The notes under the pieces are model-generated. The model saw only the letters and a program-made list of their open reading frames with translations, made no database searches and had not been told where the DNA came from. Of a DNA stretch of 64,000 bases, positions 27,385 through 37,323 are shown in pieces. A program made the position numbers and the translations under genes. Within the stretch, counting starts at the first letter, position 1; every line of letters begins with the position of its first letter. This DNA comes from Pontibacter vulgaris (GTDB taxonomy: Bacteria > Bacteroidota > Bacteroidia > Cytophagales > Hymenobacteraceae), in the NCBI RefSeq assembly GCF_022758145.1, contig NZ_JAJVDH010000003.1:372001-436000 (forward strand). Direction: 5' to 3'.

Positions 27385-28753
27385 GTTTCTCGATGCGGCG
27401 GTAAAGTGCAGTACGGGTTATTCCGAGTTCTTTAGCAGCGTGCGTAATGTTGCCGGCATGTTTTACAAGCGCTTTCTGCACCATCATTTTCTCAAGTGCT
27501 TCCAATGTATAATCGCCGGTGGCTGTTGTTTCTCCGCTGCCCTGCTTGTGTTGGTTATCATCCGGTGCCAGGTAAAAATCATCTGCCTGCAGTTCATCTT
27601 CATCGCAAAGTATAACGGCACGTTCCATGGCATGGTCCAGCTCGCGTATGTTACCGGGCCAGTGGTATTCGGTCAGGCGGCGCATGGTATCTTTGGCAAT
27701 GCCCAGTTTTTTCCGGTTATACTTCTCGCTGTATACTTTCAGGAAATGCTCAGCCAGCAACTTTATATCTTCGCGGCGTTCGCGCAACGGCGGCAACACA
27801 ATCTCTACTGTATTAATTCGATAGAGTAAATCCTGGCGGAAGGTACCCTGCTTTACCATATCATAAAGCGGCATGTTGGTAGCGCAAACCAGCCGGATAT
27901 CTATAGGCCGTGGCTTGTTTGTTCCCAGCCTGATAACCTGCCTGTTCTGCAACACCGACAATAATTTTGCCTGCAAGGCCAGCGATAAGTTTCCGATCTC
28001 ATCCAGGAAAAGCGTACCTCCGTTGGCGGCTTCAATTCTGCCGGCACGGTCTTCTTTGGCATCGGTAAAGGCCCCTTTTGCATGGCCAAAAAGCTCGCTT
28101 TCAAAAAGTGTTTCGCTTACGGCACCTAAGTCTACTTTCTCGAACACATTAGCCGCCCTGTGCGATTTGCGGTGCAGGGCGCGGGCCGCAACTTCTTTAC
28201 CGGTTCCATTTTCGCCAAGTATGAGAACGTTGGCATCGGTGGCGGCTACTTTTTCTATGCTTTGGTAAACGCGCTGCATCGCCGGCGAAACACCAATAAA
28301 ATCAGCGTAATGATAGGCCGTTTTGTTTTGTTCGGCAGCTTCGGCAGTTCGTCTGGTTTTGCCTTTGCCCTGCTGGCAGGCTGTTTTAAGTATGGCAACC
28401 AGCTTATCGTTTTGCCACGGTTTCAGCACAAAATCGGTTGCGCCCTCTTTAAGAGCACGCACGGCCAGTTCTATATCGCCGTAGGCCGTCATAAGTATAA
28501 CAGAAACCGATGGGTTAAGGCTCAGTATCTGTTTAAGCCAGTATAAACCCTCTTTACTTGATGTAGCGCCTGCACTGTAATTCATATCCAGCAGCACCAC
28601 ATCTATTTTCTGCTCCTGTAAAAGCAAAGGTATCTGGTAAGGGTCTGATGTTGTTACAACCGAAGCAAAGTGTTGCTTAAGCAGCAGCCTTCCGGCAACC
28701 ACAATGTCCTGGTCATCATCCACTATTAAAATGTTACACGGCTCTTTACTCAT
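27374..28753 (-). CDS. Sigma-54-dependent NtrC-type response regulator
   Basis: This 459-residue protein has three modules: a receiver (NILIVDDDQD..., phospho-Asp in VVLLDMN), a sigma-54-interacting AAA+ domain (Walker A GENGTGKE, ESELFGHAKGAFTDA loop, Walker B GGTLFLDEIGN, R-finger region) and a Fis-type helix-turn-helix at the end (GNITHAAKELGITRTALYRRI). The GAFTDA loop varies from GAFTGA as in many Bacteroidota members. It pairs with the overlapping kinase and is divergent from an efflux operon beginning at 29050, which is its likely target. A 12-bp palindrome lies in the shared upstream region. Confidence 0.93.
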   Translation of the reverse strand: MSKEPCNILIVDDDQDIVVAGRLLLKQHFASVVTTSDPYQIPLLLQEQKIDVVLLDMNYSAGATSSKEGLYWLKQILSLNPSVSVILMTAYGDIELAVRALKEGATDFVLKPWQNDKLVAILKTACQQGKGKTRRTAEAAEQNKTAYHYADFIGVSPAMQRVYQSIEKVAATDANVLILGENGTGKEVAARALHRKSHRAANVFEKVDLGAVSETLFESELFGHAKGAFTDAKEDRAGRIEAANGGTLFLDEIGNLSLALQAKLLSVLQNRQVIRLGTNKPRPIDIRLVCATNMPLYDMVKQGTFRQDLLYRINTVEIVLPPLRERREDIKLLAEHFLKVYSEKYNRKKLGIAKDTMRRLTEYHWPGNIRELDHAMERAVILCDEDELQADDFYLAPDDNQHKQGSGETTATGDYTLEALEKMMVQKALVKHAGNITHAAKELGITRTALYRRIEKHGL

Positions 28754-28904
28754 AGGTACCTATAGCTTTTAACTAAGGTAAAAGTATGTTTTTTTGCTTC
28801 AAATTACCAACAGGCCCGGCCTGCCTGAACTATAGATGATCTGGTGCAACAGGTTTATACTTCTATTACTACGATTTCGAAACAAAGGCAGTGTTCGCAT
28901 GCAG

Positions 28905-28916
28905 ACAGTGCACTGT
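28905..28916. promoter_or_regulatory. Palindrome ACAGTGCACTGT, candidate enhancer site for the NtrC-type regulator
   Basis: A perfect 12-bp palindrome lies about midway in the 296-nt divergent region, 134 nt before the efflux adaptor ATG. Weak symmetry extends outward (TGTTCG on the left, CGGACA on the right). Position and form suit an upstream activating sequence for a dimeric Fis-domain activator. I could not find a convincing GG-N10-GC sigma-54 promoter beside it. Confidence 0.5.
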
Positions 28917-29049
28917 ACGATACCGGACAATATATACATAGTCAATTTTCGATATTTAAATATAAATTACTGAAATACAATAACTTACAAATATCGGCAC
29001 ACTTATTGAAAAGCTCAAAACACATGACTATGAAAAAACTATCTACACC

Positions 29050-30300
29050 ATGGACCGCGTAATCGAAAAAAAGAAATTTACACCAAAAAAAATAGCTGTA
29101 GTTACGGCTGTTTCGCTGGCTGCCGTAGTGCTGGTATACAACCTGCTGTTTGCCGAGCATACTTCCAAACTTAACGTCGATAGCCAGCGCGTAACTATAG
29201 GGCAGGTACAGAATGGCAACTTCCAAGAGTTTATCGCTATCGATGGTTCTGTAGATCCGCTTAAGACTTTTTTCCTCGATATTACAGAAGGTGGCCGTGT
29301 AGATAAAATATTTACAGACGATGGCCGCATGGTGGAGAAAGGCGATACCATCCTGAAGCTGTCCAATACTACCCTGCAGATCGATTTTATGACGCGCGAA
29401 ACCCAGTTGTACGACCTGATGAACGAGCGCCAGAACTCAGAGATAACCATGAAGCAGGACCTGATACGCAAGCAGAATGAACTCGCCGAAATAGAGTATA
29501 AACTCACTTTGGCCGAGCGCGCCTACAAGCGCAACAAAATGCTGTTTGATGAAAAAGTAGTTGCCCGCGAAGAGTTTGAAGCATCACGCGACGAATACGA
29601 ATACCTGAAAAAGCGCAAAACCCTCGGAGACCGTTCTGTAAAGCAGGATGCCCAATTAATGGATGAGCGCCTGCGCCAGTTAGACGAGTCCATCAGCCGC
29701 ATGAAAGCCAACATTAACATGGCACGTGGCACGCTGAATAACCTGTATGTAATTGCACCTTTCACGGGCCAGCTTTCCACGCTTAAAGCCGAGGTGGGCG
29801 AGTCAAAATCGCCGGGAGAAAACATTGGCCAGATAGATGACATGAACGGTTACAAAGTAAAAGCTGCGATAGATGAACATTACATATCGCGTGTGTACCC
29901 GGGCCAGAAAGGCAATTTCGAGTTCAACGGTAAAAAGTATGATCTAACGGTTTCCAAAGTGATTCCGGAAGTACAGAACGGCACTTTCCAGGTTGATATG
30001 GATTTTGCCAACGGCACCCCGGAAGGCATACGCCGCGGCCAGACCTTGCAGATACAGCTTAACCTGAACGAAGGGGCCAAAGCCATGCTGTTGCCACGTG
30101 GTGGCTTTTACCAGAGCACCGGCGGTAGCTGGGTGTTTGTAGTGGATAAATCAGGTGATTTTGCTGAAAAACGCAACATTAAGCTTGGCCGCCAGAACCC
30201 GCAGTATTACGAAGTGCTGGAAGGCCTGAACCCGGGAGAAAAAGTGGTTCTTTCATCTTACGACACCTACGGCGACATAGACCGCCTTGAACTTAAATAG
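29050..30300 (+). CDS. HlyD/MacA-type periplasmic adaptor of an ABC efflux system
   Basis: The 416-residue protein has one N-terminal membrane helix (about 15-35), then a membrane-fusion-protein layout: a lipoyl half (GGRVDKIFTDDGRMVEKGDTILKLSN), a long alpha-hairpin (about 125-215, Glu/Lys/Arg-rich coiled coil), the second lipoyl half (NLYVIAPFTGQLSTL) and beta-barrel domains (GYKVKAAIDEHYISRVYPGQKG). It bridges an inner-membrane ABC permease to an outer-membrane channel. The ATPase and permease follow, and a TolC-like gene is at 35778. It is divergent from the two-component pair. Confidence 0.9.
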   Translation: MDRVIEKKKFTPKKIAVVTAVSLAAVVLVYNLLFAEHTSKLNVDSQRVTIGQVQNGNFQEFIAIDGSVDPLKTFFLDITEGGRVDKIFTDDGRMVEKGDTILKLSNTTLQIDFMTRETQLYDLMNERQNSEITMKQDLIRKQNELAEIEYKLTLAERAYKRNKMLFDEKVVAREEFEASRDEYEYLKKRKTLGDRSVKQDAQLMDERLRQLDESISRMKANINMARGTLNNLYVIAPFTGQLSTLKAEVGESKSPGENIGQIDDMNGYKVKAAIDEHYISRVYPGQKGNFEFNGKKYDLTVSKVIPEVQNGTFQVDMDFANGTPEGIRRGQTLQIQLNLNEGAKAMLLPRGGFYQSTGGSWVFVVDKSGDFAEKRNIKLGRQNPQYYEVLEGLNPGEKVVLSSYDTYGDIDRLELK

Positions 30301-30431
30301 ATTTAGAAATTTAAAGATGTGAAAAAAGCTTAATAAAACAGGTTCATTTTCAAATCTTCAAATCATAAAAACCGCCCTTAGTACAAAATAAAACTATCCG
30401 AAACGAAAAACTCTAAACGTAACAAAACATC

Positions 30432-31151
30432 ATGAACAAGGAAGAACTAATTATAGAAACAAGACAGCTGGAGAAAAAATATGTAACTGATACGGTTGAG
30501 ACCACAGCCCTTGCAGGCGTAGACCTGCGCATTAACAGAGGCGAGTTCGTGGCTATCATGGGCCCTTCCGGTTGCGGAAAATCTACCTTGCTGAACATAC
30601 TTGGCTTACTCGACAGCCCATCTGGTGGCTCCTTGAAATTCCTGGGCCAGGAGATAGGCAATTCTTCGGAGCGGCAGCGTGCCAAACTGCGTAAGCAAAA
30701 CCTAGGTTTCGTGTTCCAGAGCTTTAACCTGATAGATGAGCTGACAGTGGAAGAAAACATTGGCTTACCGCTGGCATACTTAGGTGTATCTAAAGCCGAG
30801 ACAGAACGCAGAGTGCAGGAAGCCATGGAGCGTATGGGCATTGCGCATCGTCGCAGCCATTTCCCGCAGCAGTTATCCGGGGGCCAGCAGCAGCGTGCCG
30901 CTATCGCCCGCGCCGTTGTTTCAGACCCTAAACTTATACTTGCCGATGAACCTACCGGTAACCTGGATTCGGTGCACGGTCGTGAGGTAATGGCCCTGCT
31001 TTCAGAGCTGAATGAGCGCGGCACAACTGTGGTTATGGTTACACACTCCCCTTCTGATGCCGAGTATGCGCACCGCATTGTTAATTTATTTGATGGCCAG
31101 ATCGTGACTGAGAACATCAACTCCAGAAAACATGCTGCAGAACTACTTTAA
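30432..31151 (+). CDS. ABC transporter ATPase (MacB/LolD-type)
   Basis: This 239-residue ABC ATPase has Walker A GPSGCGKST (about residue 42), Q-loop FVFQSFNLI, signature LSGGQQQR and Walker B LILADEPTGNLD, all typical of the MacB/LolD (FtsE-like) class that drives mechanotransmission pumps. Its last 20 nt overlap the permease gene, showing translational coupling. The 131-nt gap from the adaptor gene contains no terminator. Confidence 0.94.
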   Translation: MNKEELIIETRQLEKKYVTDTVETTALAGVDLRINRGEFVAIMGPSGCGKSTLLNILGLLDSPSGGSLKFLGQEIGNSSERQRAKLRKQNLGFVFQSFNLIDELTVEENIGLPLAYLGVSKAETERRVQEAMERMGIAHRRSHFPQQLSGGQQQRAAIARAVVSDPKLILADEPTGNLDSVHGREVMALLSELNERGTTVVMVTHSPSDAEYAHRIVNLFDGQIVTENINSRKHAAELL

Positions 31152-33540
31152 AATAGCCATCCGCAACCTTGTGCGTAACAAGGTATACTCGGCTATTAAC
31201 ATAGCCGGGTTAGCGCTTGGCGTTGCTTCCTGTATACTTATTTTCTTGTATGTGCAGGATGAACTCAGCTACGAGAGTAACTTCAGTAAAGCCGACCGCA
31301 TTGTGCGCGTGGTGGGAGAAGTGAATTTTGAAGGACAGCAGGATAACTTTGCCGTTACGCCGCTCCCACTAGAAAACGAGGTACGCAAGTTTGCCGGTAT
31401 ACAAACAGTTACACAGTTATCGAAGCTGAACAAGCAAACCATCTGGTACAACAACCAGGCCTTCAGCGAAGATAACCTGCTAATTGCCGACAGTTCTTTT
31501 TTTACCGTATTCGATTACAAGTTTATAGTTGGCGACCCTGCTACTGCCCTGGATGCCCCTAACACAATTGCCCTTTCAGAAGAACTTGCAATTAAATTCT
31601 TCGGCAATGCAGAACAGGCCTTGGGCAAAGTGCTTAAGTTCAGCAACGATTCTTATAAAGTTACCGGTGTGTTTCGCAACGAAAAACATTCACACCTCGA
31701 TCCTTCCGGGCTTGTATCCAATATGTCGGTGCGTAACCGTTTGTCTCCTGTAGAACTCAAGAACCTGTGGTTTAATTTAAATTACTATACCTATATACTT
31801 TTGCCTGGAGAGGCACAGAAAAGTGGTATTCAGCAGCAGCTGGACAACCTGACAACCAAAACAATAAACCCTTGGCTAAAGGAGAACAGACTGAATGCGC
31901 AAATGCGCTTTTTGGTGCAGCCTCTTAAAGATATTCATTTTGATTCGCGCTACGCCCACGGCCTCGCTCCTACAGGTAACATGGCGTATGTTTATATTTT
32001 TAGTGCAGTTGCCGTTTTCCTGCTGCTTATTGCAAGTATAAATTACATGAACCTGGCTACTGCCCGCTCTGCAAAACGTGCAAAAGAAGTAGGTTTACGC
32101 AAAGTTGTCGGGGCCGACCGCACACAGCTGGTCAGCCAGTTCCTGGGCGAATCATTGTTGTTAACTATACTGGCCATGTTGCTGGCGCTGGCTTTAGTGG
32201 AGGTACTACTTCCGAGCTTTAACACGCTTACCGGCAAGTATTTCACCTCGGGCTTGTTCCTGCAGTGGGAGTTTATGCTGCTGCTACTGGCCATCATACT
32301 TCTGGTTGGCGTGGTAGCCGGCAGTTATCCTGCATTTTTCCTCTCGCGCTTTAAACCTGCCGATGTACTTAAATCGGATAAGATGCCAAGAAGCGGAAGC
32401 GCCATCCTGCGCCAGGCACTGGTTGTAGTGCAGTTCAGCATTTCCCTTATCATGATCATCGGTACAATTGTGGTTTTTGCCCAGATGCGCTTTCTTAAAA
32501 ACTCTGACCTGGGATTTAAAAAGGAGCAGATATTGGTAATTGATGTTCCGTATGGCGATTCTACACTGGTAAAACGACTGCCTGTTATCAAGCAAAAGCT
32601 ACTGCAAAACCCAAATGTAGTTCAACTATCAAACTCCCACAGCATACCTTCCGAGTCGCTGAACCGCACCCTCATGCTGGTAGAACAAGACGGAAAAATG
32701 GTGGAGAAGACAATAGACATAATGGCGGTAGACTATGATTTTATACCTCTGATGGGTATTGAAATGCAGGCTGGCCGTAACTTCTCCAAAGACTTTAAGT
32801 CAGATGTAGATGGTGGTTTTATCATTAATGAAGCTGCTGCAAAATGGCTTGGCTGGAAAGACCCAATTGGTAAAAAAGTGAATACCGGCGATACGACACT
32901 CGTTGGTAGAAACGCCAAAATAATCGGGGTTGTTAAAGACTTTCATGTTCAGTCGTTGCATTCGGAAGTAAAGCCGCTGGCACTTGAACTGAGACCGGAA
33001 TCTCCGGGCTACCTGCTGGCACGCATTGCACCGGAGAACCAGGAAGCAACCATACGATTTGTTGAAGAGCAATGGAAACAGTTCGACCAGAAACATCCGA
33101 TGGAGTACTTCTTTATGGATGAGTTCTTTGACCGCCAGTATAAAGCTGAAGAAAAAATGCTGACCGTGTTTGGCTACTTTGCCGGCCTGACTATACTTAT
33201 TGCCTGCCTCGGCTTGTTTGGTCTGGCATCTTTTACGGCTGAGCAGCGCACCAAAGAAATAGGCATACGCAAAGTGCTGGGTTCATCTACCGGAAATATC
33301 GTGCTGCTGCTTTCTAAAGATTTTGCCATACTGGTTGTAATTGCCATTATACTTGCCAGCCCGGTGGCCTGGTACGGCATGAATAAGTGGCTGCAGGACT
33401 TTGCGTACCGCACCGATTTAAGCTGGTGGATATTTGCCCTGGCCGGTACAGCGGCACTCATAATTGCTTTACTTACTGTAAGTTTCCAGGCTGTAAAAGC
33501 CGCTACTACAGATCCGGTTAAAGCCATAAGAACAGAATAA
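31132..33540 (+). CDS. FtsX/MacB-family ABC permease
   Basis: The 802-residue permease has two FtsX-like modules. Each has one N-terminal or preceding helix, a large periplasmic MacB_PCD-type domain (about 45-260 and 440-660) and a bundle of helices (about 285-430 and 680-795). Conserved permease text such as NYMNLATARSAKRAKEVGLRKVVGA and AEQRTKEIGIRKVLGSS is found in both halves. This duplicated 800-residue form is the usual one in Bacteroidota. It works with the upstream ATPase and adaptor to export a substrate that cannot be predicted. Confidence 0.92.
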   Translation: MLQNYFKIAIRNLVRNKVYSAINIAGLALGVASCILIFLYVQDELSYESNFSKADRIVRVVGEVNFEGQQDNFAVTPLPLENEVRKFAGIQTVTQLSKLNKQTIWYNNQAFSEDNLLIADSSFFTVFDYKFIVGDPATALDAPNTIALSEELAIKFFGNAEQALGKVLKFSNDSYKVTGVFRNEKHSHLDPSGLVSNMSVRNRLSPVELKNLWFNLNYYTYILLPGEAQKSGIQQQLDNLTTKTINPWLKENRLNAQMRFLVQPLKDIHFDSRYAHGLAPTGNMAYVYIFSAVAVFLLLIASINYMNLATARSAKRAKEVGLRKVVGADRTQLVSQFLGESLLLTILAMLLALALVEVLLPSFNTLTGKYFTSGLFLQWEFMLLLLAIILLVGVVAGSYPAFFLSRFKPADVLKSDKMPRSGSAILRQALVVVQFSISLIMIIGTIVVFAQMRFLKNSDLGFKKEQILVIDVPYGDSTLVKRLPVIKQKLLQNPNVVQLSNSHSIPSESLNRTLMLVEQDGKMVEKTIDIMAVDYDFIPLMGIEMQAGRNFSKDFKSDVDGGFIINEAAAKWLGWKDPIGKKVNTGDTTLVGRNAKIIGVVKDFHVQSLHSEVKPLALELRPESPGYLLARIAPENQEATIRFVEEQWKQFDQKHPMEYFFMDEFFDRQYKAEEKMLTVFGYFAGLTILIACLGLFGLASFTAEQRTKEIGIRKVLGSSTGNIVLLLSKDFAILVVIAIILASPVAWYGMNKWLQDFAYRTDLSWWIFALAGTAALIIALLTVSFQAVKAATTDPVKAIRTE

Positions 33541-33874
33541 GCTGGTTTGTATAAGTTGTTTTAAGGTGAGACTTCAGGCGGTGCAGCCAGTCAGCTGCCC
33601 GCCGGAGGTTCCTTAAAGAGTCTAATATAAAGTATAGCTACTGGTAAACACTTATACTTTAGCAGCCCTGCAGGGAACTAAGATTTTAAGAATAGGCCTG
33701 CCAGCAATAGTTTATCTAGGAAAACAGCCTGCTAGTCGAAAAGGGTGACAAGCTATTTGCCAAAATAGTAGTTTTAAAGTATAACCGGCTCAATTACAAG
33801 TATAAACACGCTGACTTTCCATACAATAAAACCCTAATCCGACCTTGGTTCGTTAACTGACGAAAACAACGATC
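33541..33874. other. Intergenic spacer between permease and M61 genes
   Basis: About 330 nt without a gene. Four AAGTATA/TATACTT heptamers are present (about 33630, 33652, 33776, 33799). I see no clear terminator or promoter, and the low-complexity GC-rich start (33560-33610) may be a decayed repeat. Confidence 0.5.
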
Positions 33875-35746
33875 ATGATGCTAAAGAAAACGATACTTCT
33901 GCTGGGCCTTGGCCTCCACCTTTGCTTTTCAGGTTTTGCTAATGGCCAGGATAAAGCCGGCCAAAAGTATAACTTCACCCTGGACCTGACCAACGTGCAA
34001 AACGATAAGGTAATGGTAACAATGCTTGCGCCAACTATCAGCCAGAACGAGATCGTGTATAACATGCCTAAGATTGTGCCGGGCACTTATTCCGTATCGG
34101 ATTTCGGTAAGTTTGTAACAGATTTTAAAGCGTTTGATAAAGCCGGAAATCAACTGAAAGTTGACAAGCTGGATACGAACCGCTGGAAAATAAATAACGC
34201 CACTGCCCTGTATAAAATCTCTTACTGGACCGACGATACTTTTGATGCTCAAACGAAAGAAGAAGCCATTTTTGAACCGGGCGGCACAAACATCGAGGCT
34301 AACAAGAACTTTCTGCTCAACACCTTTGGTTTTATCGGCTATTTCGATGGCATGAAACAGGTACCTTATGAGCTTAACATTACCAAACCAACCGGCTTTT
34401 ATGGCTCAACGCCACTAAAGGCAGTTTCTACCACGGCAACTGCCGATAAGTATGTAGTGCCGGATTACATGGAGCTGGCCGATTCACCGCTGATGTATAA
34501 CAAGCCCGATACTACCATCATCAACCTCGGCAAAACAGAAGTACTGGTATCGGTTTATTCACCAACCGGGCGTGTTACTTCAGCGCCTATCGCTGAAAAC
34601 GTTAAAAGTATACTTGAAGCACAACGCAGCTACCTGGGCGGCACCCTGCCGGTTGATAAGTATGCTTTCATCATTTACGTGCCTGAACGCCCGGGTAAAT
34701 CAGGTTCTTATGGCGCGCTGGAGCATTCCTATTCATCGGTATACTACCTGCCAGAAATGCCAGCCGAACAGTTTAGCACCACCATCCGGGATGTGGCCGC
34801 ACACGAGTTCTTCCATGTGGTAACGCCGCTTTCCATCCACTCCGAAGAAATCGGCAATTTTGATTTCATTAACCCTAAAATGTCAAAGCATTTGTGGCTG
34901 TACGAGGGTGTAACAGAATATTTTGCATCACATGTGCAGGTATATGAAAAGCTTATTCCGATTGAGGATTTCATGCAGAAGATCCGCGAGTACATCATCA
35001 CTTCCAGAAGTTACTATAACGATACGCTGCCATTTACCGAGATGAGCGCGCAGGTGCTGGATAAGTATGAAAAACAGTATCCGAATGTGTATCAGAAAGG
35101 GGCTCTGATCGGGATGACACTGGATATTAAGTTGCTCGAATTATCAGACGGAAAGTATAGCCTGCGCAACCTGATGCAGGACCTGGCCAAAACCTACGGC
35201 AAAGACAAACCTTTTAAAGACGAAGAGCTTTTTGATAAGATTACAGAGCTTACTTACCCGGAGGTCCGCCAGTTTTTTGCCCGTTATGTAGAAGGCCCGG
35301 AGCCACTGCCTTTGCAGGAAACTTTTGAAAAAGTTGGAGTAGAGTACCAGCCGGTATCCAAGCAGAAAATTAACTCTTATGGTGGTTTTACGCCCGGCTA
35401 CGACCAGAATGCCGATAAAATAACCGTTGCTGATACCGAAGACCTGGATGCTTTTGGCAAGAAACTGGGCTTTAAAACAGACGATCAGTTGCTTACTATG
35501 AACGGCAAAGAAATTACGCCTCTTACCATACGCGACATTATCGGAACCCAGTTGCAGGAAATGAAGCCAGGTGAGCCGATCGTGTTTGAGGTTGGAAGAA
35601 AGAACAAAGCTGGCAAAATCAAAAAGAAAAAACTAAAGGGCAAAGTAATGCAGGTAGAAAGAGAAACACTGTATGTGCTGCAACCTGCCCCCGACGCTAC
35701 GGAGCAGCAACTGAAGCTGCGGGCTGCATGGCTTAACCTGAAATAA
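33875..35746 (+). CDS. M61-family zinc aminopeptidase with PDZ domain
   Basis: This 623-residue protein has a signal peptide (to about residue 24, GFANGQ). The catalytic zinc motif is H310EFFH314 with the downstream ligand E344 in the LYEGVTEYFA block, both complete. A PDZ-like domain occupies about 500-600. M61 glycyl-aminopeptidase-like enzymes act in the periplasm on peptides. The gene is the complete paralogue of the partial gene at the window start. Its place between an ABC pump and a TolC-like channel on the same strand suggests, but does not prove, a role connected to the exported substrate. Confidence 0.9.
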   Translation: MMLKKTILLLGLGLHLCFSGFANGQDKAGQKYNFTLDLTNVQNDKVMVTMLAPTISQNEIVYNMPKIVPGTYSVSDFGKFVTDFKAFDKAGNQLKVDKLDTNRWKINNATALYKISYWTDDTFDAQTKEEAIFEPGGTNIEANKNFLLNTFGFIGYFDGMKQVPYELNITKPTGFYGSTPLKAVSTTATADKYVVPDYMELADSPLMYNKPDTTIINLGKTEVLVSVYSPTGRVTSAPIAENVKSILEAQRSYLGGTLPVDKYAFIIYVPERPGKSGSYGALEHSYSSVYYLPEMPAEQFSTTIRDVAAHEFFHVVTPLSIHSEEIGNFDFINPKMSKHLWLYEGVTEYFASHVQVYEKLIPIEDFMQKIREYIITSRSYYNDTLPFTEMSAQVLDKYEKQYPNVYQKGALIGMTLDIKLLELSDGKYSLRNLMQDLAKTYGKDKPFKDEELFDKITELTYPEVRQFFARYVEGPEPLPLQETFEKVGVEYQPVSKQKINSYGGFTPGYDQNADKITVADTEDLDAFGKKLGFKTDDQLLTMNGKEITPLTIRDIIGTQLQEMKPGEPIVFEVGRKNKAGKIKKKKLKGKVMQVERETLYVLQPAPDATEQQLKLRAAWLNLK

Positions 35747-35777
35747 CAAACACCGCCACTAAGTATAAAATAAAACT

Positions 35778-37133
35778 ATGAATCGTTTTTTTACCAGAGC
35801 CCTGCTCCAAAAGCTGGGAGGGCTACTTTTTTGCTCGTTTTTTTCTGTGCAGGCACAGGCGCAGCAGGTACTTACGCTGGAGCAAAGTATAACTTTGGCT
35901 CGGCAGCACAATGTAGCGCTGCGGCAGGCGCAATACAACACAACCAAAGCCGATGTAAACCTGCGCCGCACACAATTTGCCTACCTGCCAACCCTAACAG
36001 CCCGCGCCGATGCCAGCCGCATTAACGGTCTTACCTTCGATAATGTATCGGGGCAGGTGCGGCGCGGCAATACTACCACTTCTAACCCCTACATTGTGGG
36101 CCAGCTGGTGTTGTTTGATGGTTTTTCAAGGTACTTTGAGCTGAAAAAGGCAGCTGCACAGGCGCAGGCAGGCAAGTATAACCAGGCACAAGCCGAAATT
36201 GAGATGGAAGCTACCGTAACAGGCTATTTCCTGCAAGCTATACTTGACCGCGAAAACATTAACATCTCGAAAGACCGCATTGCCTTACTGCAGTCGCAGG
36301 TACAGAAAATGGAAAAGCTGGAAAAAGCCGGCACCAGAACAGAACAGGATGTATACCAACTGAAGTCGCAACTGGCCACCGAGCAGCTAAACCTGATTAC
36401 AAACGAAAACAGCTACCGTGCTTCGGTGCAGGCGCTGGCGCTGCAACTGAACGCAGGTCCCGATGCCAACTACGAATTACAGGCTCCAACCACTACCATA
36501 AATATTTCTGCTCCGCTACTTCCCCTGGATTCTGTACTGGCACGGGCTCTGGCTCACTCGCCGCAACTGAAAGCTGCAAAAGCAAGTCTGGATGCCTCCA
36601 AACATAGTATGAAAATCGCACGCAGCGGCCTATCTCCGACGCTCTCGTTAGATGGCATTGTGGGTTCTAACTATTCCAATAACATACAGGAGCTTAACGC
36701 TGAAACAAACACCTATCAGAAAATTCCATACTTTGAGCAGCTTGATCAGAACCAGCAGAAGATAGTGCAGCTAAGCCTAAGTATACCGGTGTTTAAAGGC
36801 CTGAACAGCCACTTCGAAACACAGACTGCACGTCTTGATCTGCGCAACGCGGAACTTGATTATGTAGCCGTGCAGAACCAGTTACAGCAAACTGTTCAGA
36901 AAGCTTACCAGGATGTACTGGCGGCCCGCGAAAAGTATACCACCGCCCAGGCCAACATCGAGTATGCCGACAAAGCTTTTGAAGCGGCAAAGCGCCGTTA
37001 CGAGGCCGGAACCATAGATCTGTTCTCCTACATGGAATCGTTGAACAATAAAAATAAAGTACAGGCCGAGCTGCTGCAAAGCACCTGCGAATTTTACTTC
37101 AAGCACCGTATTCTGGAATTGTACCAGGGATAA
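35778..37133 (+). CDS. TolC-like outer-membrane efflux protein
   Basis: The 451-residue protein has a signal sequence (to about AQAQ) and two repeated OEP halves (about 35-225 and 240-445) of long amphipathic helices and short strands, with LEQSITLARQHNVAL at the start and an ANIEYADKAFEAAKRRYEAGTIDLFSYMESLN block near the end, typical of TolC-type channels. It lies 31 nt after the M61 gene and is followed by a terminator. It most likely completes the tripartite pump encoded at 29050-33540. Confidence 0.92.
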   Translation: MNRFFTRALLQKLGGLLFCSFFSVQAQAQQVLTLEQSITLARQHNVALRQAQYNTTKADVNLRRTQFAYLPTLTARADASRINGLTFDNVSGQVRRGNTTTSNPYIVGQLVLFDGFSRYFELKKAAAQAQAGKYNQAQAEIEMEATVTGYFLQAILDRENINISKDRIALLQSQVQKMEKLEKAGTRTEQDVYQLKSQLATEQLNLITNENSYRASVQALALQLNAGPDANYELQAPTTTINISAPLLPLDSVLARALAHSPQLKAAKASLDASKHSMKIARSGLSPTLSLDGIVGSNYSNNIQELNAETNTYQKIPYFEQLDQNQQKIVQLSLSIPVFKGLNSHFETQTARLDLRNAELDYVAVQNQLQQTVQKAYQDVLAAREKYTTAQANIEYADKAFEAAKRRYEAGTIDLFSYMESLNNKNKVQAELLQSTCEFYFKHRILELYQG

Positions 37134-37160
37134 ACTATTATTTTAAGATTTATACTTCTG

Positions 37161-37188
37161 AAGCCGCACCCAAACCGGGTGCGGCTTT
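37161..37188 (+). terminator. Terminator of the efflux/TolC transcript
   Basis: GCCGCACCC/GGGTGCGGC is a perfect 9-bp stem with a 5-nt loop, followed by TTTCTG. The T tract is short, so it may be a moderate terminator. Confidence 0.75.
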
Positions 37189-37323
37189 CTGTATTTTAAT
37201 GCATCTAAAAAATTTATAAACAATTGGCCTGCCTGCGCGTTACTTTGCCAAACATTGTAGTGCAACCATCAAATTATTAAACGGTTTACCTAACTTCACT
37301 TTTTCATCAACCCTGCCGCTGCC

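Noticed and set aside
28754..29049. Sigma-54 promoter (GG-N10-GC) for the efflux operon
   Set aside because: The best candidates have 8 or 12 nt between GG and GC, so the spacing is wrong.
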